Source: Chlorobiota bacterium (lineage in GTDB: Bacteria > Bacteroidota > Ignavibacteria > Ignavibacteriales > Ignavibacteriaceae). From it: 6,508 nucleotides of DNA. The notes below the pieces were generated by a model. It did not search any database, had not been told where the DNA came from, and saw only the letters and a list, made by a program, of their open reading frames with translations. Position 1 is the stretch's first letter. The number at the start of each line of letters is the position of its first letter. A program made the translations under genes and the position numbers. The DNA is taken from positions 1 through 6,508 of the forward strand of contig RHKR01000285.1 in assembly GCA_008363265.1 (NCBI GenBank). The letters run 5' to 3'. Positions 1-6,088 of this stretch are shown here, one piece after another.

Positions 1-225
1 GTGAAAGACGATGGGGTCGGATTCGATATGCAGTACGCCGGAAAACTTTTTGGGGTTTTTCAGCGGCTCCACTCGAAAGAGGAATTTGACGGAACGGGAA
101 TCGGACTCGCCAATGTTCAAAGGATCATTCTGCGTCACGAAGGAATGGTGTGGGCTGAGGCTGAGGCTGACAAGGGAGCAACTTTTTATTTTTCGTTGCC
201 TGTAACTTTAAAGGAAACATCATGA
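1..225 (+). CDS. Histidine kinase, C-terminal ATP-binding end (5' truncated by window)
   Basis: This is the 3' end of a sensor histidine kinase; the gene begins before the window. The GTG at base 1 is only an internal Val codon, because the reading starts directly in the ATP-binding G1 box ([10 protein letters not shown]). The visible 74 residues hold G1 (D-G-V-G-F), an F box ([10 protein letters not shown]), G2 (GTGIGLA, about residues 32-38) and the closing strand ([10 protein letters not shown]). The FGVFQRLH...GTGIGLA.V.RII.RH pattern is known from the HATPase_c domains of phytochrome-type (Cph1-like) and related PAS/GAF kinases, which are cytoplasmic and phosphorylate a partner regulator. 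The sensor and HisKA parts are not visible, so the signal is unknown; light is only one option. The stop codon overlaps the next start by 4 nt (ATGA), so the downstream response regulator is its likely partner. Confidence 0.9.
   Translation: MKDDGVGFDMQYAGKLFGVFQRLHSKEEFDGTGIGLANVQRIILRHEGMVWAEAEADKGATFYFSLPVTLKETS
210..215 (+). promoter_or_regulatory. Ribosome binding site for the Rcp1-like regulator
   Basis: AAAGGA lies inside the end of the upstream kinase gene, 6 nt before ATG 222. It supports the ATGA-overlapping start rather than the second Met at 228. Confidence 0.6.
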
Positions 226-665
226 ACATGCTTAAAACGATCCTTCTTGCCGAGGATAATCCTATGGATGTTGAGCTCACTCTGGAAGCACTCGAGGAAC
301 ACAATCTTGCAAATCAGGTGGTTGTTCTTAAAGATGGTGTCGAAGTGGTGGAGTATCTCGAAAGAAAAGGTAAATTTGCCGAGAGAAGTCCCGAATCACC
401 GGCATTTCTTCTTCTCGATATCAAAATGCCGAGAATGGATGGTATTGAAGTGCTGCGTTACATAAGGCAGAGTCCCGAACTTGACTACCTCCCGATCGTG
501 ATGCTCACATCTTCCAGGGAAGAACCCGACCTGAAAACATGCTACGAACTCGGGGTGAATGCGTATGTGGTTAAACCGGTCGATTTTGCAGAATTTGTCG
601 ATGCGGTCAAGCAAATTGGAGTGTTCTGGGGGTTGATCAACGAATTACCGGGAGGCAGGGTCTAA
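222..665 (+). CDS. Single-domain response regulator, Rcp1-like
   Basis: A 147-aa stand-alone receiver domain that would accept a phosphoryl group from a histidine kinase. The acidic pocket is E11-D12, the phosphoacceptor is D66 (in LLLDIKMP), and the switch residues are T96 (MLTSSREE) and K118 (VVKPVDF). The features HNLANQV near residues 27-33, [25 protein letters not shown] and the C-terminal W..L.NE are typical of the cyanobacterial Rcp1 group, partners of Cph1-like phytochromes; these regulators carry no output domain. The start at 222 has an AAAGGA site 6 nt upstream and overlaps the stop of the preceding kinase (ATGA), which predicts translational coupling; ATG 228 (Met3) is a possible alternative. 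The protein probably passes phosphate on, or acts by protein contact, within a relay with the kinase at 690-2195. Family assignment is firm; the cognate partner is inferred from position. Confidence 0.93.
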   Translation: MNMLKTILLAEDNPMDVELTLEALEEHNLANQVVVLKDGVEVVEYLERKGKFAERSPESPAFLLLDIKMPRMDGIEVLRYIRQSPELDYLPIVMLTSSREEPDLKTCYELGVNAYVVKPVDFAEFVDAVKQIGVFWGLINELPGGRV

Positions 666-689
666 TATTTTTTAATAGTAAAAGCGACC

Positions 690-2195
690 ATGATAAATAT
701 ACTACATCTCGAAGACTCAATCTACGATGCAGAATTAATCGCCGAACTCATCGAGAGTGCCGGTTTCGATGTTGATGTTAATTTTGTCGACGACAAAGAA
801 AAATACATCAATGCCCTGGAAACCACTCACTATGATATTATCCTGAGTGACTTCGCACTTCCGGGATTCGATGCTTTCGGTGCACTGGAGGAGGCCAGAA
901 AAGCAGCTCCTACTGTTCCTTTCATATGTGTTTCCGGTTCAATAGGCGAAGAGACCGCGGTGGAACTCCTCAAAATGGGTGCCGCCGATTACATACTCAA
1001 AGACAGACTGGCACGTTTGCCGAGTGCAATAAAACGAGCACTGGAACTGGGCGAAGAGAGGCGATTAAGAGAGGAATTCGAGAAACGCCTTATCGAAAGT
1101 GAAAAGCAATACCGCGACCTGTATAACAATGCAGTTATCGGATTGTACAGAACCACTCCTGCCGGGGAAATCCTCCTCGTGAACAATGCCCTGCTTAACA
1201 TGCTCGGGTTCAGAGATGAAGCCGAATTAAAGTCATTTAATCTCGCCGATCGTGGGTTCGAAGTGCCCGATGAGCGTCAGAGGTTCCTTGAAGAGATGTC
1301 AAAACACGGTGAAGTGATAGGCCTTGAATCAGTCTGGATCAGACAGAACGGAAAGAAGATCTGTGTCAGGGAGAGTGCCAGAGCAGTCAGGAACGGTAAT
1401 GGCGAACTGATCTATTTCGATGGTGTTGTGGAAGATATTACGGAGAAAAAATCGCTCGAGGAGAATCTGATACTGGCGAAGGAACGCGCCGAAAGAGCCA
1501 ACGCGCTCAAGGATGCTTTCATTCATAATCTGTCTCACGAAATCAGAACCCCGCTGAATGGTATTATTGGCACTACCGAGATGATTAAAGAGCTCTACTG
1601 CAAACAGGGATCGGAAGATGATTTTGAATGTTTCGATTCACTGCAGCGGGCCTCCGACCGTCTGATCAGGACTGTTGAAATGTTGCTGAACATGGCAAGA
1701 CTCGACACGGGCGAGTATCCCTTCAAGCCGGCTCCACTGCTGCTGGATAAACTTCTGCACCAAATTCTGCTGGAAATTAAAATTCAGGCGGAAGACAGAA
1801 AGATCATCTTCGATCTCAAAAAAGCAACCGCAAACACACAAATAATCTACGATTGGAATGCCGTCCACGACATTTTTCTTTATATTCTCGACAATGCCGT
1901 TAAATATTCAGAAAATAATGAGGTCGGGATCACTATCGAAGAGGTTCCGGGGAACAGGATAGCCGTGCGGATCAAGGATCACGGTATAGGCATTTCTGCA
2001 GAATTCCTTCCTCACATTTATGAATCGTTCGAGCAGCAGGACACTGGGTATGGAAGATCATTCGAAGGACTGGGTCTGGGCCTCCCAATTGCGAAACGAC
2101 TTCTGGAGCTCGGGGGTGGTGATATTGATATCTCCAGCAGGATCGGCCACGGAACCACGGTTTCTGTCTTTTTTAACCCGAGCGCCGCTTCGTAA
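690..2195 (+). CDS. REC-PAS-HisKA-HATPase_c hybrid histidine kinase
   Basis: A 501-aa cytoplasmic sensor kinase with no membrane segment. An N-terminal receiver (about residues 1-118) has E8-D9, phosphoacceptor D54 (SDFALPG), S82 and K104. A short charged, helical linker (118-138) leads to a PAS domain (about 138-255: YRDLYNNAVIGLYRTTPAGEIL to FDGVVEDITEKK). HisKA has the H-box HNLSHEIRTPLNG with phospho-His H283. HATPase_c has N-box N402, G1 D430-H-G-I-G and G2 GLGLGLP at 460-466. The N-terminal receiver suggests that phosphorylation by another kinase, perhaps via the relay encoded upstream, modulates its activity, while PAS senses a small molecule or redox/light cue; the ligand is unknown. 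It follows the Rcp1-like gene after an 18/24 A+T gap. The Shine-Dalgarno is weak (AAAAG). The last residues (NPSAAS) may be read from foreign DNA, since TetR coding sequence starts here in another frame. Confidence 0.93.
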   Translation: MINILHLEDSIYDAELIAELIESAGFDVDVNFVDDKEKYINALETTHYDIILSDFALPGFDAFGALEEARKAAPTVPFICVSGSIGEETAVELLKMGAADYILKDRLARLPSAIKRALELGEERRLREEFEKRLIESEKQYRDLYNNAVIGLYRTTPAGEILLVNNALLNMLGFRDEAELKSFNLADRGFEVPDERQRFLEEMSKHGEVIGLESVWIRQNGKKICVRESARAVRNGNGELIYFDGVVEDITEKKSLEENLILAKERAERANALKDAFIHNLSHEIRTPLNGIIGTTEMIKELYCKQGSEDDFECFDSLQRASDRLIRTVEMLLNMARLDTGEYPFKPAPLLLDKLLHQILLEIKIQAEDRKIIFDLKKATANTQIIYDWNAVHDIFLYILDNAVKYSENNEVGITIEEVPGNRIAVRIKDHGIGISAEFLPHIYESFEQQDTGYGRSFEGLGLGLPIAKRLLELGGGDIDISSRIGHGTTVSVFFNPSAAS

Positions 2196-2197
2196 AG
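2174..2197 (+). other. Putative deletion/rearrangement junction between kinase and tetR remnant
   Basis: Kinase homology in frame with 690 runs to the end of the HATPase_c strand (VSVFF, ending at 2174). TetR homology in a different frame starts by about 2180-2183 (ERRFVKHG). The two homologies abut within about 10 nt. TAA closes the TetR frame at 2174-2176, and TAA closes the kinase frame at 2193-2195. A deletion joining two genes gives exactly this picture; an assembly error would look the same. I see no IS ends or target duplication. Confidence 0.5.
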
Positions 2198-2731
2198 CAC
2201 GGTCCAGCCAAAACCACGCTTGATGAGATAGCCCGCGATCTGCGGCTGTCAAAATCAGCCATCTATCACTATTTCAGTTCGAAAGAGGAACTTTATTCTG
2301 CTGTTCTGAAAAAGCAGGCGGCCGACTACATCCGTGCCGTAGTAGAGATTTTCAATAATGAGGAGAGAAAGTTTCAGGAGAGGTTCAGAAGCTATTTCAC
2401 GCTGAAAACGGAGTTGAAGAGCGGTTTCAAACTGCTTTACGGACTGCTTCTGGCAGACGTCTCCGAGCGGTCGCTAAGTGAGGAAAAAGAGATTCTGAAA
2501 AAGTTGTTTATTGAAGAAGAGACGGTTATCAAACTGGTGTTCACCGCATATTTTAAAGACTCTCTCAACGCACCGAAAGAGGATGCAGCCATGCTTTTTG
2601 TCAGTCAGACAAGCATGCTACCGTTCATCGATGAACTTTTCGCCGGCACCCTGGAGTTAAGCGATGCATCTGTCAGGAACAAACTGTTCGACCAGTACGA
2701 ACAGATGCTGAACGGCCTTGTAAACTATTAA
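2177..2731 (+). pseudogene. TetR/AcrR-family transcriptional regulator, N-terminus missing, no start codon
   Basis: Translated from 2177, this gives 184 residues of a TetR-family repressor. The second half of helix 1 is RRFVKHGPAKTT (from about 2183). It is followed by the helix-turn-helix LDEIARDLRLSKSAIYHYF and SSKEELYSAVL, then a helical ligand/dimerisation domain that ends normally at 2731. TetR proteins are usually about 190-210 aa and begin 10-25 residues before this point with an ILEAA-type helix. Here the frame is closed by TAA at 2174-2176, and no ATG, GTG or TTG occurs in frame before TTG 2414, which lies after the HTH. The upstream DNA encodes the end of the kinase in another frame. 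I therefore call it a 5'-truncated remnant, probably unable to bind DNA. A sequencing or assembly error, or a non-canonical start, are alternatives. It ends convergently on phoU with a 4-nt overlap. The ligand and regulated genes are unknown. Confidence 0.8.
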
Positions 2732-3414
2732 GAATCCCCGTTTATCTCACCCAGCACGTCATTGTAATTGTGCTTCACCGTTTCCCCTTGGACAATAAAC
2801 AGCACATCCTCCGCGATATTGGTTGCATGATCCCCTATCCTTTCAAGCTGCCGGCACATCACCAGATATGCCACGGCCTCCTCGATATTCGCCGGGTCCT
2901 CTTTCATCAGATCGATCATAATCCTGTGGTTTTCTACGTTCAGCCTGTCAAGAAGCCTGTCGGTCCCCAGCACCTGAATAGCAAGGTTGGTATCAAGCCT
3001 GATGAATGAATCGATCGAGTTTCTCAGCATCTCACGGACGATCTGTGCCATATCGATGAATTTAATTCGTTCGAAGAAGTGGGGTTTGTGGTTGTTCAAC
3101 CGGAAATTTTCGCAAAGATTAACAGCTATATCCCCTATCCGCTCAAGATTGTTGTTGATCGAGATCGAAGACATTATCATCCTGAGGTCGATCGCCACCG
3201 GCTGGTTGATAGCGAGAATCTTCTGGCAACTGCGGCTGATCTTGAGATCGTAAAGGTCAACTTTTTCATCAAGCTCTATAACCCTCGCCGCCAGATCAGG
3301 GTCTTCATCCTGGATCGCCCTGAAGGCTGACTCAACCTGTTCATCAACAAGACTGCACATCTTTATCATTCTTCTTCTGAGTTTCAGCAATTGCTCATCG
3401 ATCCTGTGTCTCAT
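2728..3414 (-). CDS. phoU: Phosphate uptake/signalling regulator PhoU
   Basis: A 228-aa all-helical cytoplasmic protein (ATG start) made of two repeated PhoU three-helix bundles. Each repeat has the family's metal-binding signature: ERIGDIAVNLCE at about residues 91-102 and ERIGDHATNIAED at about 191-203. Other family marks are RVIELDEKVD near 45-53 and INQPVAIDLR near 70-78. PhoU is known to damp Pst transport and to keep the PhoR kinase off when phosphate is plentiful. It is the last gene of the pst operon, directly after pstB. Two starts are possible: ATG at 3414, whose A is the last base of the pstB stop (TGATG), and TTG at 3417, giving one more Met and a 4-nt overlap. A GGGAGA site at 3431-3426 is 11 nt from the ATG and 8 nt from the TTG, so spacing slightly favours TTG and codon usage favours ATG. 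No PhoR/PhoB genes are in the window. Confidence 0.95.
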   Translation of the reverse strand: MRHRIDEQLLKLRRRMIKMCSLVDEQVESAFRAIQDEDPDLAARVIELDEKVDLYDLKISRSCQKILAINQPVAIDLRMIMSSISINNNLERIGDIAVNLCENFRLNNHKPHFFERIKFIDMAQIVREMLRNSIDSFIRLDTNLAIQVLGTDRLLDRLNVENHRIMIDLMKEDPANIEEAVAYLVMCRQLERIGDHATNIAEDVLFIVQGETVKHNYNDVLGEINGDS

Positions 3415-4175
3415 CAAGTTCTGTATCTCCCGGTCAGGTATTCCTCGGTCATTTTCTTCTGTGGTTTTGTAAAGAATTTTATCGTCTGGTCCGCTTCAAC
3501 CAGCAGCCCGTCATTTAGCAGTACTGTGTAGTCGCTCAGTCCGGCTACCTGCGTAAGGTTGTGGGACACCATTAAAACAGTGACCTTCCTGCGCAGTCCG
3601 TAAATAAGGTCTTCGATCTTTTTCGTGGAAACGGGATCAAGCGAGCCGGTTGGTTCATCGAGCATCAGTATGTCAGGTTCTGATATGAGCGCCCTTGCGA
3701 TGGCGATCCTTTGCTGCTGCCCTATTGAAAAGTTCATGGCTGATTCATTCAGACGGTCCTTAACCTCTTCCCACACAAAAGCTGTTTTAAGGGTTTCCAC
3801 TACTTTCTCCTCGATAACAGGTTTGTCTTTCACTCCTGCGATCCTCAGAGGAAATGCCACATTCTCGAAGACTGAACGGGCGAACATAGCGGGGCGTTGG
3901 AATACAATAGCCGCCTTTCTTCTGAGATTTGTCAGATCAATTTCTGTCGAGAGGACGTTTATGCCATCGATCAGCACATTACCGGTGTAATAGACATCAG
4001 GCGCCAGATCATTTAACCGGTTAACTGTTTTCAGAAGTGTTGTTTTTCCGCAACCTGAAGGGCCGATAAGACAGGTTATCCTTTTATCTATAATATCAAG
4101 TGTCAGATCCTTGATCACATGAGTATTGCTGAATCTGACGTTAAGGGCTTCAAAGCTTATTTTGATCTCTCTCAC
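3414..4175 (-). CDS. pstB: Phosphate ABC transporter ATP-binding protein PstB (variant signature motif)
   Basis: The ATPase subunit that powers phosphate import through PstCA at the inner membrane, 253 aa from a GTG start. Walker A is GPSGCGKT (about 38-45), the Q-loop is VFQRP (Q93), the signature is FSIGQQQR (about 149-156), Walker B is ILMLDEP with D173-E174, the D-loop is SLDP and the switch His is H205. The canonical PstB signature is LSGGQ; here Ile replaces the first Gly. The segment after the Q-loop (AMFARSVFENVAFPLRI) also departs from the usual NPFPMSI.DNV.YG pattern and recalls tungstate (TupC-like) or methionine ATPases, but the operon context supports phosphate. The GTG start is preferred because it overlaps the pstA stop as GTGA and has AGGGAG 5 nt upstream. 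The longer frame from 4241 would overlap pstA by 70 nt and adds a non-conserved leader. Confidence 0.92.
   Translation of the reverse strand: MREIKISFEALNVRFSNTHVIKDLTLDIIDKRITCLIGPSGCGKTTLLKTVNRLNDLAPDVYYTGNVLIDGINVLSTEIDLTNLRRKAAIVFQRPAMFARSVFENVAFPLRIAGVKDKPVIEEKVVETLKTAFVWEEVKDRLNESAMNFSIGQQQRIAIARALISEPDILMLDEPTGSLDPVSTKKIEDLIYGLRRKVTVLMVSHNLTQVAGLSDYTVLLNDGLLVEADQTIKFFTKPQKKMTEEYLTGRYRT
3426..3431 (-). promoter_or_regulatory. Ribosome binding site for phoU
   Basis: GGGAGA on the - strand lies inside the 3' end of pstB. It is 8 nt from TTG 3417 and 11 nt from ATG 3414, so it does not decide between the two overlapping starts. Confidence 0.5.
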
Positions 4176-5107
4176 GCCGTCTCCCTGAATGCCATGCTTC
4201 TTCTGAATCTCCCCCGGAGCCAGATAGTGATACCGTTGCAAACCACCGTAAGGACTATCAGAACCAGAACTCCGGCATATTGATAAGGCAACGATGCGGT
4301 TGATTGTGTTGACATAATGAAAAGATTGTAAGACAGATACATGAACTGCTCGGTCGGATTAACCACCGGGAGGCACAACCCCGCAATGCAGAGATCGACC
4401 ACCGGTATCGAGGGGAGAAAAAAAGCACATCCCAGGAAGAGAATCGGCGCGGTCTCACCGATCGCCCGGGTGACTGAGAGTATGATGCCGGTTGACACCC
4501 CTTGTATTGAGTGGGGAATAACCACGTGCCGGATCATCTGTAACTTCCCTGCTCCCGCACTGTAGGCTGTCTCCCTGTAGCCGGGCGGAACAGCCCTGAA
4601 TGCTTCATATGCTGTGGTCACTACCATGGGCATCAGCATGAACGCCAAAGTAACGGAAGCCCAAAGCATCGAAGGCTTGCCGAAAACGAGGTGCAGTCCA
4701 AAAAGTGTATCCAACCCCGTTCCGATATTAAGAACGAAGAAACCGAGTCCAAAAGCACCGAATACAACAGAAGGTACACCTGCAAGATTATGGATCAGGA
4801 ATAGAAAAAACTTCTCAAACCTGCGGTTGATCGAATACTCTGAAAGGTAGAGGGCGGTCATTACTCCCATCGGTATAACGATCATCAGCATTAGTATCAC
4901 AGTAAAAAGCGTCCCTGCGATCACCGGTCCGATTCCCCCTTCCGCAGGATCGGATGAGGGACCCGCAGTAAGGTAGTGCCAGTCTATAACACCGGCACCC
5001 TCTGTGAGTATCTTAAGAAAGAATAGAATGTAAACCAGTGCAGGCACTAAAAAGATCAGGAGAAATACCGTCGATACCAATTTTTCATATCTGTTCACCT
5101 TATACAT
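4172..5107 (-). CDS. pstA: Phosphate ABC transporter permease PstA
   Basis: One of two inner-membrane permeases that form the phosphate channel, 311 aa with about six hydrophobic segments. The first is near residues 11-34, the second near 61-90 (after the GPVIAGTL motif), then about 100-128, 148-170, one after the EAA loop, and a last one before the basic C-terminus RGRFRRS. The cytoplasmic EAA-type loop that docks PstB reads ETAYSAGAGKLQMIRHVVIP (about 179-198), followed by TRAIGETAPILF, a PstA hallmark. I chose the ATG at 5107, 1 nt after the pstC stop, because a strong double Shine-Dalgarno (GAGGTGGAGGT) sits just before it. A longer frame from 5134 overlaps pstC by 26 nt and adds only MQAQRGGGK. 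Its stop overlaps the pstB GTG start by 4 nt, so PstA and PstB are probably made in step. Confidence 0.94.
   Translation of the reverse strand: MYKVNRYEKLVSTVFLLIFLVPALVYILFFLKILTEGAGVIDWHYLTAGPSSDPAEGGIGPVIAGTLFTVILMLMIVIPMGVMTALYLSEYSINRRFEKFFLFLIHNLAGVPSVVFGAFGLGFFVLNIGTGLDTLFGLHLVFGKPSMLWASVTLAFMLMPMVVTTAYEAFRAVPPGYRETAYSAGAGKLQMIRHVVIPHSIQGVSTGIILSVTRAIGETAPILFLGCAFFLPSIPVVDLCIAGLCLPVVNPTEQFMYLSYNLFIMSTQSTASLPYQYAGVLVLIVLTVVCNGITIWLRGRFRRSMAFRETA
4181..4186 (-). promoter_or_regulatory. Ribosome binding site deciding the pstB GTG start
   Basis: AGGGAG on the - strand is 5 nt upstream of GTG 4175 and inside the last codons of pstA. Together with the GTGA stop/start overlap it supports the 253-aa PstB over the longer frame. 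Confidence 0.65.
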
Positions 5108-5108
5108 T

Positions 5109-6083
5109 TTACCTCCACCTCTTTGTGCCTGCAAACCGTCTGACCAACCACCTCACCGCAAGGTTAAGAATGATCGACATCGTGAAAAGAATCAACCCTA
5201 TGAAAAAGAGGGCATGAAAATGCGCGGTGCCGGAGGAGACCTCTCCAAGTTCGGCTGCAATGGTGGCCGTCATCGTTCTTACACTCGAAAACGGGTCAAG
5301 AAGAAGATTGTCCGCATTCCCGGAAATCATGAGCACTATCATGGTATCACCAATCGCCCTTCCGAATCCCAGAATAATGCTCGCAGTTATACCGCTGACA
5401 GCCGCGGGTAGAACCACATCTTTCACTGTTCTCCACTTCCCCGCGCCGAGGCTGTATGCGGCAAGTCTTGTCTCACGCGGTACTGCGCGGAGAGCATCAC
5501 CCGTCAGTCCGGCTATCTGAGGAATGATTATCATCGACAGACCAAGTGCTGAAAGTGCTGCATTAAGCCTGCTCGCCGGATTGAAAAGATCGCTGAAAAA
5601 CGTTGCCACGATAGTAAGGAACATGAAACCAACCGCGACGGTCGGCAACGATGAAAAGAGGTCGATCAGATGGTTAAGTACGCCTCTGAGTGAATATGGG
5701 GCGAACTCTGAAATGTAAATTCCTGCACCCACCCCAAACAGGGTGGATATCAGTGTTGCCGGGACTGCCGTTAAAAGTGTACCGAATAATAGAGGCACGA
5801 CCGAATATCTGGGGTCCTGCGAAACCGGATACCATTCAAATACCCGCTCTCCTCCCCTGTGACTGAATAGAAGGTCGGATGGCGTGAGAAACTCAAAAAC
5901 ACGCATCCCCTGATAGATCATCACCACGAAGAAAAAGAAGACCATAAGGAATGTCAAGAGGCCAACTCCCCTGACAACTGCCGGGAAAATAATATCGGAG
6001 GAGAAACGCAACGGTTTCGGATTGCTTGCAAAAACCGAATTTTCGCTATCGACTGCGAATGAAGTGCCGTTCTCTTTCTTCAT
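5109..6083 (-). CDS. pstC: Phosphate ABC transporter permease PstC
   Basis: The other inner-membrane permease of the phosphate importer, 324 aa from ATG 6083. A polar N-terminal stretch of about 28 residues precedes the first membrane segment (about 31-57, rich in Phe/Val). After a soluble loop (LTPSDLLF to SQDPRYS) comes VVPLLFGTLLTAVPATLIST with the ABC permease core, including GVGAGIYISEFAP and LPTVAVGF. The EAA-type loop runs from about 197 to 226 (ALRAVPRETRLAAYSLGAGK, ending VVLP). RAIGDTMIVLMISGN (about 242-256) matches the PstC hallmark RAIGETMAVLM, with Asp for Glu. The start is uncertain: TTG 6092 overlaps the pstS stop as TTGA and adds three residues, while ATG 6083 lies 5 nt after that stop. 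Neither has a clear Shine-Dalgarno, so translation may depend on coupling to pstS. Confidence 0.94.
   Translation of the reverse strand: MKKENGTSFAVDSENSVFASNPKPLRFSSDIIFPAVVRGVGLLTFLMVFFFFVVMIYQGMRVFEFLTPSDLLFSHRGGERVFEWYPVSQDPRYSVVPLLFGTLLTAVPATLISTLFGVGAGIYISEFAPYSLRGVLNHLIDLFSSLPTVAVGFMFLTIVATFFSDLFNPASRLNAALSALGLSMIIIPQIAGLTGDALRAVPRETRLAAYSLGAGKWRTVKDVVLPAAVSGITASIILGFGRAIGDTMIVLMISGNADNLLLDPFSSVRTMTATIAAELGEVSSGTAHFHALFFIGLILFTMSIILNLAVRWLVRRFAGTKRWR
5111..5122 (-). promoter_or_regulatory. Strong double ribosome binding site deciding the pstA start
   Basis: The - strand reads AGAGGTGGAGGT just before ATG 5107. GAGGT is 9 nt and GGAGGT 3 nt from the start, so the first copy has the better spacing. 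It supports ATG 5107 over the upstream frame start at 5134. Confidence 0.7.
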
Positions 6084-6088
6084 GTCAG

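Noticed and set aside
154..171. Tandem GCTGAG hexamers (nearly three copies) as a repeat expansion in the first kinase
   Set aside because: The encoded [14 protein letters not shown] has the same length as the usual WAEGE..KGATFYF segment, so nothing appears to have been inserted.
666..689. A/T-rich gap before the REC-PAS-kinase as a promoter or terminator
   Set aside because: At 24 nt it is too short for a full promoter and has no hairpin. No -35/-10 pair can be supported.
2168..2176. T6 run near the kinase end as a programmed -1 frameshift producing a kinase-TetR fusion
   Set aside because: A -1 shift at the TTTTTT run enters the frame that has TAA at 2174-2176, so it would terminate at once. 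No homopolymer or slippery heptamer lies in the remaining open stretch 2177-2195.
2414..2731. A 105-aa ORF from TTG 2414 as a real small gene
   Set aside because: It is only the C-terminal domain of the TetR protein whose HTH is visible upstream in the same frame. The TTG has no convincing Shine-Dalgarno and lies mid-domain.
2753..2774. Inverted repeat AGCAC/GTGCT with a 12-nt loop near the convergent gene ends, as a terminator
   Set aside because: The stem is only 5 bp, the loop is large, there is no T run on either strand, and it lies inside phoU codons.
4176..4241. Upstream extension of pstB from 4241
   Set aside because: It would overlap pstA by 70 nt, adds a non-conserved leader, and is less well supported than GTG 4175 with its AGGGAG site.
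2770..5718. Long + strand open frames across the pst-phoU region
   Set aside because: They lie antisense to well-supported pst/phoU genes, have no recognisable domains and look like frame shadows.
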